A stretch of DNA of 64,000 bases from JALZMG01 sp963739975 (GCA_963739975.1 CAVUCK010000019.1:310001-374000), one strand, 5' to 3'; numbered from the stretch's first letter, positions 1 through 9,296 are shown. A program made the numbers and translations. Notes: generated by a model from the sequence alone, not told the origin.

Positions 1-1012
1 TGGCCCGGGCCTCGTCGGGCGGCATGGCGCCGTACGACAGCAACGCCAGCACCGCGCCGGCGTCGGTCCGCTCGACGTAATCGAGCAGCTTGGCGGTGAC
101 CTGGTCCGGCGTGCCCCACACCTGCAGGTCGGCGAGGAACCCGTTGAACCGCTCCAGCCCGTACTTCTCGATGTTCTTGGCCAGCGCGGCGTAGTACTCG
201 TAGCCCTCGATGTCGGCGAAGCGGACGTCGGAGAACTCGTAGTGCTCGACGATGGAGCGGGCATAGCGCTGGAGGTAGACGTCGCGCATCCGCTGCGCCG
301 CCGACGCGTCCTCGTTGACGGCGACGAAGACGCACAGGATCGGCTTGCTCGACTCGACGCCGTTGACCTCGACGAAGCGCCGGCGGTACGTCGCCAGCTC
401 CTCCTCGACCGTCTCCCACGGCTTCTGGGCGATGACCATCAGCCCGACGCCGAGCTCGGCCATCAGGTCCATCGACTGCGGGGAGATCGCCGACGCGAAC
501 GTTCGCCCGGCGAACGACGCCAGCGGGCGGGGGCGGATCTCGGTCCGCGGCTGCTGGTACAGCTCGCCGTCGAACTCGATGTAGCCCTGCTCCAACGCCC
601 GGACGATGGCCGTCGTGTACTCGGTGAAGCGCCGCCGCGACTCGCCCATCTCGAGCCGGAAGCCGTCGAACTCGATCCGCCCGAGGCCACGACCGATTCC
701 GAGCACGGCTCGGCCGTTCGACAGGTGGTCGAGGAGCGAGAAGTTCTCGACGACACGCACCGGGTCGTGCCACGGCAGGACCGTGACCATCGTGCCGAGG
801 CGCGTTGTCGACGTGCGGCCGGCCAGCCACGACAAGAACTGCGTGACGTTCGGCGTCAGCTGGTAGTCGTCGAAGTGGTGCTCGGGCGTCCACACCGAGT
901 CGAAGCCGCTGGCCTCTGCCCGGTCGGCCAGCGCCAGTTCGTGGCGGTACATCTCGGCGTCGGTCATCCGACCGTCGAGGTTCTGGAAGGCGAGACCGAG
1001 TCCGGCGTGCAT
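1..1012 (-). CDS. LLM class flavin/F420-dependent oxidoreductase, 3' end cut by window
   Basis: About 337 residues are visible and the C-terminus lies beyond the window start. The reading frame opens with MHAGLGLAFQNL and has the luciferase-like monooxygenase barrel pattern: an EHHF motif near residue 45, a TVLPWHDPVRVVEN strand-loop, and a GRAVLGIGRGLG phosphate-binding segment near residue 105. Such enzymes use FMN or F420 as a soluble cofactor and act on many small substrates, so the substrate cannot be told. The ATG at 1012 was chosen because it lies 7 nt after a TAGCGT -10 box, the leaderless pattern common in this window. It is followed by a TetR gene on the same strand side and may be regulated with it. 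Confidence 0.85.
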   Translation of the reverse strand, partial: MHAGLGLAFQNLDGRMTDAEMYRHELALADRAEASGFDSVWTPEHHFDDYQLTPNVTQFLSWLAGRTSTTRLGTMVTVLPWHDPVRVVENFSLLDHLSNGRAVLGIGRGLGRIEFDGFRLEMGESRRRFTEYTTAIVRALEQGYIEFDGELYQQPRTEIRPRPLASFAGRTFASAISPQSMDLMAELGVGLMVIAQKPWETVEEELATYRRRFVEVNGVESSKPILCVFVAVNEDASAAQRMRDVYLQRYARSIVEHYEFSDVRFADIEGYEYYAALAKNIEKYGLERFNGFLADLQVWGTPDQVTAKLLDYVERTDAGAVLALLSYGAMPPDEARA

Positions 1013-1019
1013 CGATCCG

Positions 1020-1025
1020 ACGCTA
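1020..1025 (-). promoter_or_regulatory. -10 box of a leaderless promoter for the LLM oxidoreductase
   Basis: TAGCGT on the minus strand, 7 nt before the ATG at 1012. There is no Shine-Dalgarno sequence. Confidence 0.5.
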
Positions 1026-1044
1026 ATCTAACGCCGATTCGAAT

Positions 1045-1665
1045 TCAAGCCCGGCGGGCGAGGCCCTCCAGCAGCACGGCGACGGCTTGATCGGCGATCA
1101 TCGCGGGTTCGGCACGGCTCCGGACGGCGGACCACTCGGCGGTCCAGTTCATCGCACCGAACGCCAGCATCCGGGCCATGAACAGGTCGACGTCAGCCGC
1201 CAGGTCGCCGGCGTCGCGGGCCGCCTCGAGCAGGTCGTTCCAGTACTCGCCGTACGCCCGCTGTTCGCGACGGTGCGCCGACGCCAGCGCCGGGGGGACC
1301 TGCCCGACGATGCGGGTCTGCGCCGAGGCGTAGTCGCTCAGCTCGAGCACGGCCATGGTGTGGGCGCGGATGGCGACGGCCAGCCGGTCCAGCGGGGCGG
1401 CGTCTGGCGGCAGCGCGTCGACTGCCGCCCGCACGTGATCCCAGGCGTTCTCGATCCCCAGTCGGAGGATCTCCGCCACCAGCTCCTCGCGTGAGGAGAA
1501 GTGGTAGTAGAGGCTGCCGGTCTGGATCCCAGCCCGCTCGGCGATGTCGCTCAGGCGGGCCGCATACCCCTGCTCCCGGAACACGGCGGCGGCGGCGTCG
1601 AGGATGCGGGCCCTGGTGCGTTGCGATTTGCTCGGTGCGGCGGTGGGCGCAGACTGGACCGTCAT
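1045..1665 (-). CDS. TetR/AcrR family transcriptional regulator
   Basis: A 206-residue protein with the N-terminal TetR helix-turn-helix at residues 18-62 (RILDAAAAVFREQGY, then SDIAERAGIQTGSLYYHF). The remainder is a helical ligand-binding domain. The length is usual for the family. It is divergent from the SDR gene at 1692 with only 26 bp between the start codons, so it probably represses that gene and itself. The ATG at 1665 lies 8 nt after TAGTTT, again a leaderless arrangement. The ligand is unknown; the nearby SDR and Rieske genes suggest a hydrophobic ring compound, which is inference only. Confidence 0.9.
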   Translation of the reverse strand: MTVQSAPTAAPSKSQRTRARILDAAAAVFREQGYAARLSDIAERAGIQTGSLYYHFSSREELVAEILRLGIENAWDHVRAAVDALPPDAAPLDRLAVAIRAHTMAVLELSDYASAQTRIVGQVPPALASAHRREQRAYGEYWNDLLEAARDAGDLAADVDLFMARMLAFGAMNWTAEWSAVRSRAEPAMIADQAVAVLLEGLARRA

Positions 1666-1691
1666 CGAAACCTAAACTAGCTTCGAAAAGC
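1666..1691. promoter_or_regulatory. Shared TetR/SDR promoter with candidate operator
   Basis: The 26-bp divergent intergenic region holds the TetR -10 box TAGTTT (minus strand, 1674-1679) and an inverted pair TCGAA (1665-1669 side) and TTCGA (1682-1686 side) around it. A repressor bound there would block both genes. The arms are only 5 bp long, so the operator call is tentative. Confidence 0.4.
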
Positions 1692-2480
1692 ATGATGCTC
1701 GGGCTCGGCGGCTGCGTCGCCCTTGTGACCGGAGGAGCCTCGAACATTGGGCGGGCGATCAGCCACGAGCTGGCCGCCGAAGGGGCCGTCGTCGCCATCC
1801 TCGATCGGGACGAGGCGATGGCTACGCGCACCGCTAGCGAGATCTCCGACGGTGGTGGGCAGGCGGCCGTGTACGCCGTCGACCTCACCGACGCCGACGC
1901 GACGGCGGCGGCGACGGCGGCGGTCGAGTCGGACGTCGGTCCGATCGCCGTGCTGGTCAACAACGTCGGCTGGAACGGCCCGGCGGGCTTCTTCCTCGAC
2001 CTGCCGCCCGAGCGCTGGGAGCAGGCCTACCGGCGCAACTTGTTCCCGACCTTCAACGCCACCCGCGCCGTCCTGCCGGCGATGGTCGAGCGGCGCCGCG
2101 GAGCGATCGTTTCGATCGCCAGCGACGCCGGGTTCGGCGAGCCCCGGATGGGCGACTACGGCCCGATGAAGGCCGGCGTGATGGCGTTCGGTCGCACCAT
2201 CGCCAAGGAGTACGGCCGCTACGGCGTGCGTTCCAACGTCGTCTGCCCCGGGCTCGTGATCCCGGCCGAGGACGCCATCGGCGCCGGCAGCCTGTGGCAA
2301 CAGGACGTCGGCTTCGGGGAGCGCCAGGTCGCCGACATCGAGCGGGCCATCCCGCTGCGTCGCCGTCCCGAGGCCGGCGACATCGCCTCGACGGTGGCGT
2401 TCCTGGCGTCGCCGACGAAGGCCGGCATGCTGACGGGTCAGGTGATCAGCGTGTCGGGCGGCTTCGCCATGCCGCGCTGA
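1692..2480 (+). CDS. SDR family NAD(P)-dependent oxidoreductase
   Basis: A 262-residue classical short-chain dehydrogenase. The glycine-rich cofactor motif TGGASNIG is near residue 12, NNVG near 88, and the catalytic Ser and YxxxK are SIASDAG and YGPMK near 140-156. The C-terminus closes with the usual GQVISVSGGF. It probably oxidises or reduces an alcohol/ketone. The start chosen is the first ATG of an ATGATG pair just after the TetR operator region; an in-frame upstream extension runs antisense through the TetR gene and is rejected. The next gene, a Rieske oxygenase, begins 13 nt downstream, so the two are likely co-transcribed. Confidence 0.9.
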   Translation: MMLGLGGCVALVTGGASNIGRAISHELAAEGAVVAILDRDEAMATRTASEISDGGGQAAVYAVDLTDADATAAATAAVESDVGPIAVLVNNVGWNGPAGFFLDLPPERWEQAYRRNLFPTFNATRAVLPAMVERRRGAIVSIASDAGFGEPRMGDYGPMKAGVMAFGRTIAKEYGRYGVRSNVVCPGLVIPAEDAIGAGSLWQQDVGFGERQVADIERAIPLRRRPEAGDIASTVAFLASPTKAGMLTGQVISVSGGFAMPR

Positions 2481-2493
2481 TGGGGATGGGTTG

Positions 2494-3717
2494 ATGCGCC
2501 ACGCCCGACAGGTCGAGCTGCTGCGCCGGTTGGTCGACGCGCCGCGCCCGGGACCGCTCGGGCCGGCGAGCGTGCACAACCCGGCGAGTGCGTACACGTC
2601 GCAGGAGCGCTACGTCGCCGAGGTGGCGGCGTTGTTCCGGGGCCAGCCGAACCTGGTCGCCTTGTCGTGCGAGCTCGGCGCGCCCGGGTCCTACGTGGCG
2701 CTCGGTGTCGGCGACGTGCCGGTCGTCGCCGTGCGCCAGCGCGACGGTGGCGTGCGGGCGTTCGTCAACGTGTGCCGACACCGTGCCGCCACGCTGCTGG
2801 CGGCGACGGGCGGCGACGGGCTGCGCTCGATCCGCTGCCCGTACCACGCGTGGACCTACGGCCTCGACGGCTGCCTGCAGGCGTTCCCCGGCGCGGAGCC
2901 AGGGTTCGACGACGTCGACAAGGCCAGCCACGGACTGGTCGAGCTGCCGGCGGCCGAGGGATACGGCCTGGTGTTCGTGCGCGCCGATCCTGGTGGTGCA
3001 CCGTTCGCCGTCGATGATGCGCTGCACGGTGCCGAGGACGAGCTGGCCGACTTCGACATCGCCGCCTACCGGCACGTCGAGACGCGCCAGCGCGAGTGGT
3101 CCGTCAACTGGAAGCTGGTGATGGACACGTTCACCGAGCCGTACCACATCCCGTGGTTGCACAAGGACTCGATCGCGCCGTACTACCTCTTCGATCGGTG
3201 GATCCACGACGCCTTCGGGCCGCACCAGCGGTTCATCGGCGTGCGCCGATCGGTCGCCGCCGAGTTGGCCAAGCCGAACGAGGACGACTGGTCGCTGCTG
3301 CCCCATGCCACGCTGCAGTACCTGTTGGTGCCGAACGCGGTGTTGACCCACCAGCTCGACCACCTCGAGCTGTGGCGGTTCACGCCCGACGGGCCGGGAC
3401 GAACGATCGTGCGCACGTCGGTGTACTCCCCGCCGGGCACGGCCAAGCCGGCGTCGTACTTCGCCAAGAACCTCGACGTGCTGCTCGGCGTCACCGACAC
3501 CGAGGACTTCCCGATGCAGGAGCAGGTGCAGCGCAACCTGGCGTCCGGCGTCGTCGCCGAGATGGTCTACGGCAAGATGGAACCGGCGCTGGCCGCCTAC
3601 CACCTGGCCATCGACGCGCTCCTCGCGGCTCCGACGACCAGCCCGAACGGTGAGTCCACGCAGCGGATCTCCGCAGTTCGCGCTCACCGTTCGAGCCATC
3701 GGGCGGCCGAGCCGTGA
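2494..3717 (+). CDS. Rieske non-heme iron oxygenase, large subunit
   Basis: A 407-residue aromatic-ring-hydroxylating-type oxygenase. The Rieske [2Fe-2S] ligands are CRH near residue 92 and CPYH near 115. The catalytic domain carries the mononuclear iron motif ExxHxxxxH (EPYHIPWLH) near residue 210. It would hydroxylate or demethylate an aromatic or terpenoid-like substrate using electrons from a reductase not seen in the window. It follows the SDR gene and overlaps the next ORF by a GTGA junction, which suggests one transcription unit under TetR control. The C-terminal 30 residues are rich in Ser/Arg and look like a non-homologous tail. Confidence 0.88.
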   Translation: MRHARQVELLRRLVDAPRPGPLGPASVHNPASAYTSQERYVAEVAALFRGQPNLVALSCELGAPGSYVALGVGDVPVVAVRQRDGGVRAFVNVCRHRAATLLAATGGDGLRSIRCPYHAWTYGLDGCLQAFPGAEPGFDDVDKASHGLVELPAAEGYGLVFVRADPGGAPFAVDDALHGAEDELADFDIAAYRHVETRQREWSVNWKLVMDTFTEPYHIPWLHKDSIAPYYLFDRWIHDAFGPHQRFIGVRRSVAAELAKPNEDDWSLLPHATLQYLLVPNAVLTHQLDHLELWRFTPDGPGRTIVRTSVYSPPGTAKPASYFAKNLDVLLGVTDTEDFPMQEQVQRNLASGVVAEMVYGKMEPALAAYHLAIDALLAAPTTSPNGESTQRISAVRAHRSSHRAAEP

Positions 3718-3950
3718 CCTCGGTGCTGCGCGTCGGGTCGGCGCTGCCGGATCCGCCGTTCGAGCTGCTCGGTGCCGGGCCGTCCGGCGTGGCGGGGTTC
3801 GATCCGGAGGTGATGGCGGCCGTGGCGCCGGCGCTGGGTCGAGAGCTGCGCGTCGTCCACTACGCCGGCGCCACGTCAGGCTCCGGCCACCGGTGGCAGC
3901 TGATCGACGACCAGCCCTGGCGCCGCCTCTACGTCGAGCTCGCCCCCTGA
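3714..3950 (+). CDS. Short solute-binding-protein-3-like fragment
   Basis: A 78-residue ORF starting at the GTG that overlaps the Rieske stop codon. Residues 5-50 (LRVGSALPDPPFELL, GFDPEVMAAVAPALG) closely resemble the first lobe start of family 3 extracellular solute-binding proteins, which are normally around 250 residues. No signal peptide precedes it and the rest of the fold is absent. The last 25 residues do not look like a binding-protein end. It is probably a relic or a small domain reused for another role. It is not known to be expressed. Confidence 0.5.
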   Translation: MTSVLRVGSALPDPPFELLGAGPSGVAGFDPEVMAAVAPALGRELRVVHYAGATSGSGHRWQLIDDQPWRRLYVELAP

Positions 3951-4009
3951 GGCGTTCTGTGCCGCGATCGGTACGGATTCCCGTATCGGAGCATCGTCAG
4001 AACCGGTCC

Positions 4010-6266
4010 TCAGGGGTGGCGGAGGTGGGCGGCGGCGATGGCGGCTTGGCCGAGGCTGATGCCGCCGTCGTTGCAGGGGACCTGACGGTGGCGCAGCACG
4101 GTGAAGCCTGCTGCCTCGGCCAGGCGGGTCACCTCGCGCAGCAGGACGACGTTGGCGAACACGCCGCCGCTGAGGGCGATCGTGGCGAGCCCCGTCGACT
4201 CGCCCACGTGGCGGCAGCGCTCGACCACACCGGCCGCCAGGCCGAGGTGGAATCGGGCGGCGATCGTCGATGGCGCGACCCCGACCGCGAGGTCGGCCAG
4301 CGCACCGGCGACCAGGTCGACGCCGCGCAGCGCCGTGCCATCGATCGCCATCGGGTACCCGCCCCGCACGGTCGGGTCGACGATCGCCTCCAGCTCGATC
4401 GCCGCCTGGCCCTCGTAGGTCGCCATCGAGCGCACGCCGACCACCGCTGCCACGGCGTCGAACAGCCGCCCCGCCGACGACGTCATCGGCGACGCCACGC
4501 CCGCCCGGGCCATCGCCAGGACCTCGTCCCAGCGCGGTCTGCCGGCGCAGCGCCGCCGGCGCCGCACCTGCCGCGCCCAGCACGTCGAGGTACACCGCCG
4601 CCATCCGCCACGGCTCGTCGGTGGCAGCGTCGCCGCCCGGCAGCGGGACCGGTGCCAGCCAGCCGGCCCGCTCGAACCCCCTGACGTCGGCGACCAGCAC
4701 CTCGCCGCCCCAGACCGTCCCGTCGGTGCCGTACCCGGTGCCGTCGAAGGCCACGCCGATCGCCGGCCCCTCGACCCCGTTGTCGACCAGGCACGACACC
4801 ACGTGAGCGTGGTGGTGCTGGACCCCGATCGCCGGGAGGTCGCGTTGCTCCGCCAACTCGATCGCGAACGACGTCGACAGGTAGTCCGGGTGGAGGTCGT
4901 GGGCCACGGCCTCGGGGACGATCTCGAAGAGCCGAGCGACGTGCTCGATGGCCTCCTGGAACGACCGGTACGCCTCCCAGTTCTTGAGGTCGCCGATGTG
5001 GTGCGACACGAACACCCGGCGGTCCCGGGCCAGGGCGATCGTCGACTTCAGCTCGGCCCCGCAGGCCAGCAGCGGGCGCGGCGTACCCGCCCGCAGCGTG
5101 ATCGGCGCCGGCGCGTACCCGCGGCTGCGGCGCAGCGGGTACGGCGCGCCGTCCACGACACGCACGACCGAGTCGTCGACGCGGATGTGGATCGGGCGGT
5201 CATGGCCCAGGCGGCGATCGGCGATCGGGTCGAGCCGGTCGCGGGCGTCGGCGTCCCGATAGGCGATCGGCTCGTCCGACACGTTCCCCGAGGTGAGGAC
5301 GATCGCCTCGCCGACTGCAGCCAGCAGCAGGTGGTGCAGCGGCGTGTACGGCAGCAGCAGGCCGAGCTGGCGCAGCCGTGGCGCCACCGCCGGCGCGACC
5401 GCGGCGCCGTCGAGCAGCGGCAGCAGCACGATCGGCCGCGCCGCCGACATGAGCACCTCCGCCGCCGCCGCATCGACCTCGCACAGCTCTGCTGCGGCAT
5501 CGACGGACTCGACCATCACTGCGAACGGCTTGTCCTCGCGGTGCTTGCGCGACCTCAGCCGGGCGACCGCCGCCTCGGCCGATGCCAGCGCCGCGAGGTG
5601 GTACCCACCGAGCCCCTTGACGGCGACGATCTCGCCCGCCCGCAACGCCGCCGCGACCTCGTCGATCGGCAGGTCGAGCGCCGGCCCGCACACCGGGCAG
5701 CACACCGGCTGGGCGTGGAACCGGCGGTCGCCCGGGTCCTCGTACTCCGCCCGGCAGTCCGCGCACATGACGAACGACGCCATCGTCGTGTTCGGCCGGT
5801 CGTAGGGGATGGTGGTGACGATGGTGTAGCGCGGGCCGCAGTTCGTGCAGTTCGTGAACGCGTACCCGTGTCGCCGATCGGCCGGATCGAGCACCTCGGC
5901 CAGGCAGTCGGCACACGTCGCCACGTCGGGTGAGACGAGGGTCGCTGCCTTCCCAGGTGAGCTGGGACGGATCGAGAACCGCACGTCGCCGACCACGCCG
6001 ATGCTCGTCACCTCGACCGATTCGACGACGGCCAGGGCCGGCGGGCGGTCGAGGAGCGCTCGGTGCAGGGCGTCCAGCCGCGCCGACGGCCCCTCGGCCT
6101 CGATGACCACACCGGCCGCGGTGTTGGTGACGAACCCGGCCAACCCGAGCTCGTGGGCGAGGCTGTGGACGAACGGCCGGAACCCGACGCCCTGGACGAT
6201 GCCGCCGACCTCGAACCGGCGGCGCTCGTCCGACTCGTTCGTCGCGCCGGTCATGTCCTCTTGCAC
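4010..6266 (-). CDS. hypF: HypF carbamoyltransferase, interrupted by one frameshift
   Basis: HypF makes the thiocarboxamide that becomes the CN ligands of the [NiFe] centre, passing it to HypE. In order: an acylphosphatase domain (GIVQGVGFRPFVHSL), two zinc-finger pairs (CADC ... CTNC and CADC ... CPVC), a YrdC-like domain, and a Kae1-like domain with HDLHPDYLST and HHHAHVVS. The frame breaks near 4535-4550. The following frame supplies the missing end (SSAGRLFDAV, LSGGVFAN, CNDGGISLGQA). Joined, the protein would be about 751 residues, the normal length. The offset equals one extra base. The GTG at 6266 or the ATG at 6254 may be the start. It is divergent from hhyS. A sequencing error is as likely as a real mutation. 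Confidence 0.85.
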
Positions 6267-6269
6267 CCG

Positions 6270-6279
6270 ATGATACTGT
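6270..6279. promoter_or_regulatory. Overlapping divergent -10 boxes for hypF and hhyS
   Basis: TACTGT on the plus strand (6274-6279) and TATCAT on the minus strand (6270-6275) overlap in the 68-bp gap between hypF and hhyS. The plus-strand transcript would have a leader of about 50 nt carrying the hhyS ribosome binding site GGAAGG. Confidence 0.4.
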
Positions 6280-6334
6280 CCAGTCTCAGAGCGGGAGCGG
6301 CCGATGGTCCTGGGGGGACCGGAAGGGGCGAGCC

Positions 6335-7369
6335 ATGCCGGACACGGAAGCGGATCCGATCCACATCCTCTGGATCAACGCCGGACTGAGCTGCGATGGG
6401 GACTCCGTCGCCCTGACCTCGGCGACGCAGCCGAGCGTGGAGGAGATCGCGCTGGGAGCCCTACCAGGCCTTCCGAAGATCGCCGTCCACTGGCCGCTGA
6501 TCGATTTCGAGTGCGGACCGACGGGTGGTGCCGACGACTTCTTGGAGTGGTTCCGCAAGGCGGATCGCGGCGAGCTGGAGCCGTTCGTGCTCGTGGTCGA
6601 GGGGTCGATCCCCAACGAGGAGCTGTCCGGCGAGGGCTACTGGTGCGGGTTCGGCAACGACCCTGCCACGGGCCAGCCGATCACCACCAACGAGTGGCTC
6701 GACCGCCTGACCCCCAAGGCCCTCGCCGTCGTGGCCGTCGGCACGTGCGCCACCTACGGCGGCATCCACGCCATGTCCGGCAACCCGACCGGGGCGATGG
6801 GCGTGCCCGACTACCTCGGCTGGGACTGGAAGTCGAAGGCCGGCATCCCGATCGTGTGCGTCCCGGGCTGCCCGATCCACCCGGACAACCTGGCCGAGAC
6901 GCTGACCTACCTGCTGTACATGGCCACCGGCCAGGCGCCGATGATCCCGCTCGACGAGGCACTGCGACCGCAGTGGCTGTTCGGGATGACCGTGCACGAC
7001 GGCTGCGACCGCGCCGGCTACTACGAGCAGGGCGTGTTCGCCGACGAGTACGGCGCCCCGACGTGCATCGTCAAGCTCGGCTGCTGGGGCCCCGTCGTCA
7101 ACTGCAACGTGCCCAAGCGGGGCTGGACCAACGGCGTCGGGGGCTGCCCGAACGTCGGGGGCATCTGCATCGGCTGCACGATGCCGGGCTTCCCGGACAA
7201 GTTCATGCCGTTCATGGACGAGCCGCCGGGCAGCAAGCTGTCCAGCGGCGTCAGCAAAGGCTACGGCGCGCTCATCCGTCGACTGCGCAACGTCACGAAC
7301 AAGACGCTGAACGAGGAACCCAAGTGGCGCAAGCGGGGCAAAGAGCTGCTCACCGGGTACCGGCGTTGA
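6335..7369 (+). CDS. hhyS: Group 1h (actinobacterial-type) [NiFe]-hydrogenase small subunit
   Basis: A 344-residue electron-transfer subunit carrying the iron-sulfur clusters. The proximal-cluster region reads C20-D-G-D23 where most small subunits have CxxC; the Cys-to-Asp exchange is characteristic of the O2-tolerant actinobacterial-type enzymes (Ralstonia AH structure). Further ligand motifs are GTCATYGG, VPGCP, LGCWGP, and the cysteine-rich GGCPNVGGICIGCTMPGFPD. There is no Tat signal peptide, as usual for this group, so the enzyme is cytoplasmic-side. The start is supported by a GGAAGGGG ribosome binding site. It heads an operon with hhyL and the accessory genes. The role is high-affinity oxidation of trace H2. 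Confidence 0.96.
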   Translation: MPDTEADPIHILWINAGLSCDGDSVALTSATQPSVEEIALGALPGLPKIAVHWPLIDFECGPTGGADDFLEWFRKADRGELEPFVLVVEGSIPNEELSGEGYWCGFGNDPATGQPITTNEWLDRLTPKALAVVAVGTCATYGGIHAMSGNPTGAMGVPDYLGWDWKSKAGIPIVCVPGCPIHPDNLAETLTYLLYMATGQAPMIPLDEALRPQWLFGMTVHDGCDRAGYYEQGVFADEYGAPTCIVKLGCWGPVVNCNVPKRGWTNGVGGCPNVGGICIGCTMPGFPDKFMPFMDEPPGSKLSSGVSKGYGALIRRLRNVTNKTLNEEPKWRKRGKELLTGYRR

Positions 7370-7433
7370 GATCGAGGAGACGAGAGACATGACTGTTCAC
7401 TGCGTTCCCCGGCCACGCAGGCCGTTGCTAACC

Positions 7434-7466
7434 GCTCCCTCGCTGGCGCTCGGTCGCTCGCATTCG
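7434..7466. repeat. GC-rich CTCGCT-type repeat between hhyS and hhyL
   Basis: The 113-bp gap between hhyS and hhyL contains CTCCCTCGCTGGCGCTCGG and CGCTCGC, akin to the repeats at 10341 and 32586. It sits inside a possible 26-codon ORF (7389-7469) that has a GAGGAG-like site before its ATG; this ORF has no recognisable content and is more likely spacer filled by the repeat. The true hhyL start follows with AGGAGA. Confidence 0.35.
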
Positions 7467-7482
7467 TGACAGGAGACCACCG

Positions 7483-9291
7483 ATGACCGCTACTGAGAAC
7501 CGCGCCGCGACCAACGTCGCCGCAGCGCCGACCGTCGACGACCAGGGCATGGTGGACATGTCCTGGGACCCGATCACCCGCATCGTCGGGTCGCTCGGGA
7601 TCTACACGAAGATCGACTGGAAGCAGAAGGTCGTCAAGGAGTGCAAGAGCACGTCCTCGATCTTCCGCGGCTACTCCATCTTCATGAAGGGCAAGGACCC
7701 CCGCGACGCCCACTTCATCACCAGCCGGATCTGCGGGATCTGCGGCGACAACCACGCCACGTGCGCCTGCTACGCCCAGAACATGGCGTTCGGCGTCAAG
7801 CCGCCGCACATCGCCGAGTGGATCGTCAACCTCGGCGAGGCCGCCGAATACATGTTCGACCACAACATCTACCAGGAGAACCTGGTGTTCGTGGACTTCT
7901 GCGAGAAGATGGTGCGCGAGACGAACCCGTCGGTGTGGGAGAAGGCGAAGAACACCGAGGCGCCGAACGCGGCGATCCACGGCTACCGCACGATCGCCGA
8001 CATCCTCAGCTCCTTCAACCCGTTCGAGGGCGAGTTCTACCGCGAGGCCCTGCAGGTCAGCCGGTGGACGCGCGAGATGTTCTGCCTGATGGAGGGTCGC
8101 CACGTCCATCCGTCGACGCTCTATCCGGGCGGCGTCGGCACGACCCCGACGATCCAGCTGTTCACCGACTACATCACCCGGCTCGCCCGCTACGCCGAGT
8201 GGATGAAGAAGGTCGTGCCGATGCACGACGACGTCTTCGACTTCTGGTACGAGGCACTGCCCGGCTACGAGGAGGTCGGCCGCCGGCGGGTGCTGCTCGG
8301 CTGCTGGGGCTCGTTCCAGGACCCGGAGCACTGCGACTTCCGCTACCGGACGATGGAGGACTGGGGCCGCAAGATGTTCGTCACGCCGGGCGTCGTCGTC
8401 GACGGCGAGCTGCGCACGACGAGCCTCGTGGACATCAACCTCGGCATCAACATCCTGCTCGGCTCGTCGTTCTACGACGACTGGGAGGGCCAGAGCCAGT
8501 TCGTCACCCGCGACCCGCTGGGCAACCCGGTCGGTCCGCGCCACCCGTGGAACCAACACACGCTGCCCAAGCCGCAGAAGCGCGACTTCGACGACAAGTA
8601 CTCGTGGGTCATGTCGCCGCGCTGGTTCGACGGCACGGACTACCTCGCCCTCGACACCGGCGGCGGTCCGATCGCCCGGCTCTGGTCGACCGCGCTCGCC
8701 GGGTTGGTCGACATCGGCTACATCAAGTCGACCGGTCACAGCGTGAAGATCACGCTGCCCAAGACGGCCCTCCTGCCGGAGACCGAGTTCGAGTGGAAGA
8801 TCCCGCAGTGGTCCAACGCCATCGAGCGCGACCGGGCCCGCACGTACTTCCAGGCCTACGCCTGTGCCGCCGCCTACCACTTCGCCGAGCAGGCGCTGGC
8901 CGAGCTGCGGGCGGGCCACACCAAGACCTGGGAGCGCTTCGACGTTCCAGATGAGGGCATCGGCTGCGGGTTCACAGAGGCGGTGCGCGGCGTGCTGTCG
9001 CACCACGTGATCATCCGCGACGGCAAGATCGCCAACTACCACCCGTACCCACCGACGCCGTGGAACGCCAACCCGACCGACAGCCTCGGGACGATGGGCC
9101 CCTACGAGGATGCCGTGACCAACACGCCGATCTTCGAGGAGAACGACATCGACAACTTCAAGGGTGTCGACATCATGCGTGCCGTGCGCAGCTTCGATCC
9201 GTGCCTGCCGTGCGGCGTGCACATGTACCTCGGGGAGGGACGGACCATCGACAAGGTCCACTCGCCGACCCAGGCTCCCGATCCGATCTGA
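7483..9291 (+). CDS. hhyL: Group 1h [NiFe]-hydrogenase large subunit
   Basis: A 602-residue catalytic subunit. The four nickel-binding cysteines are in the L1 motif R82-I-C84-G-I-C87 and the L2 motif D572-P-C574-L-P-C577-G-V-H580. The last 22 residues after His580 are the extension removed by the endopeptidase once nickel is inserted; the protease gene is at 12915 in the same operon. Its sequence is highly conserved with group 1h enzymes of Streptomyces and mycobacteria, which scavenge atmospheric H2. The ATG at 7483 is preceded by AGGAGACC. Metal-site assembly needs HypC, HypD, HypE and HypF, present here, and HypA and HypB, which are not in the window. Confidence 0.97.
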   Translation: MTATENRAATNVAAAPTVDDQGMVDMSWDPITRIVGSLGIYTKIDWKQKVVKECKSTSSIFRGYSIFMKGKDPRDAHFITSRICGICGDNHATCACYAQNMAFGVKPPHIAEWIVNLGEAAEYMFDHNIYQENLVFVDFCEKMVRETNPSVWEKAKNTEAPNAAIHGYRTIADILSSFNPFEGEFYREALQVSRWTREMFCLMEGRHVHPSTLYPGGVGTTPTIQLFTDYITRLARYAEWMKKVVPMHDDVFDFWYEALPGYEEVGRRRVLLGCWGSFQDPEHCDFRYRTMEDWGRKMFVTPGVVVDGELRTTSLVDINLGINILLGSSFYDDWEGQSQFVTRDPLGNPVGPRHPWNQHTLPKPQKRDFDDKYSWVMSPRWFDGTDYLALDTGGGPIARLWSTALAGLVDIGYIKSTGHSVKITLPKTALLPETEFEWKIPQWSNAIERDRARTYFQAYACAAAYHFAEQALAELRAGHTKTWERFDVPDEGIGCGFTEAVRGVLSHHVIIRDGKIANYHPYPPTPWNANPTDSLGTMGPYEDAVTNTPIFEENDIDNFKGVDIMRAVRSFDPCLPCGVHMYLGEGRTIDKVHSPTQAPDPI

Positions 9292-9296
9292 CGCCG

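Noticed and set aside
4530..4560. Programmed frameshift in hypF
   Set aside because: No slippery heptamer or stem-loop is evident, and frameshifting is not known for hypF. Error or mutation is simpler.
7389..7469. 26-codon frame between hhyS and hhyL
   Set aside because: Has a GAGGAG-like site but the coding part is repeat-like and not conserved in pattern with known hydrogenase operon proteins.
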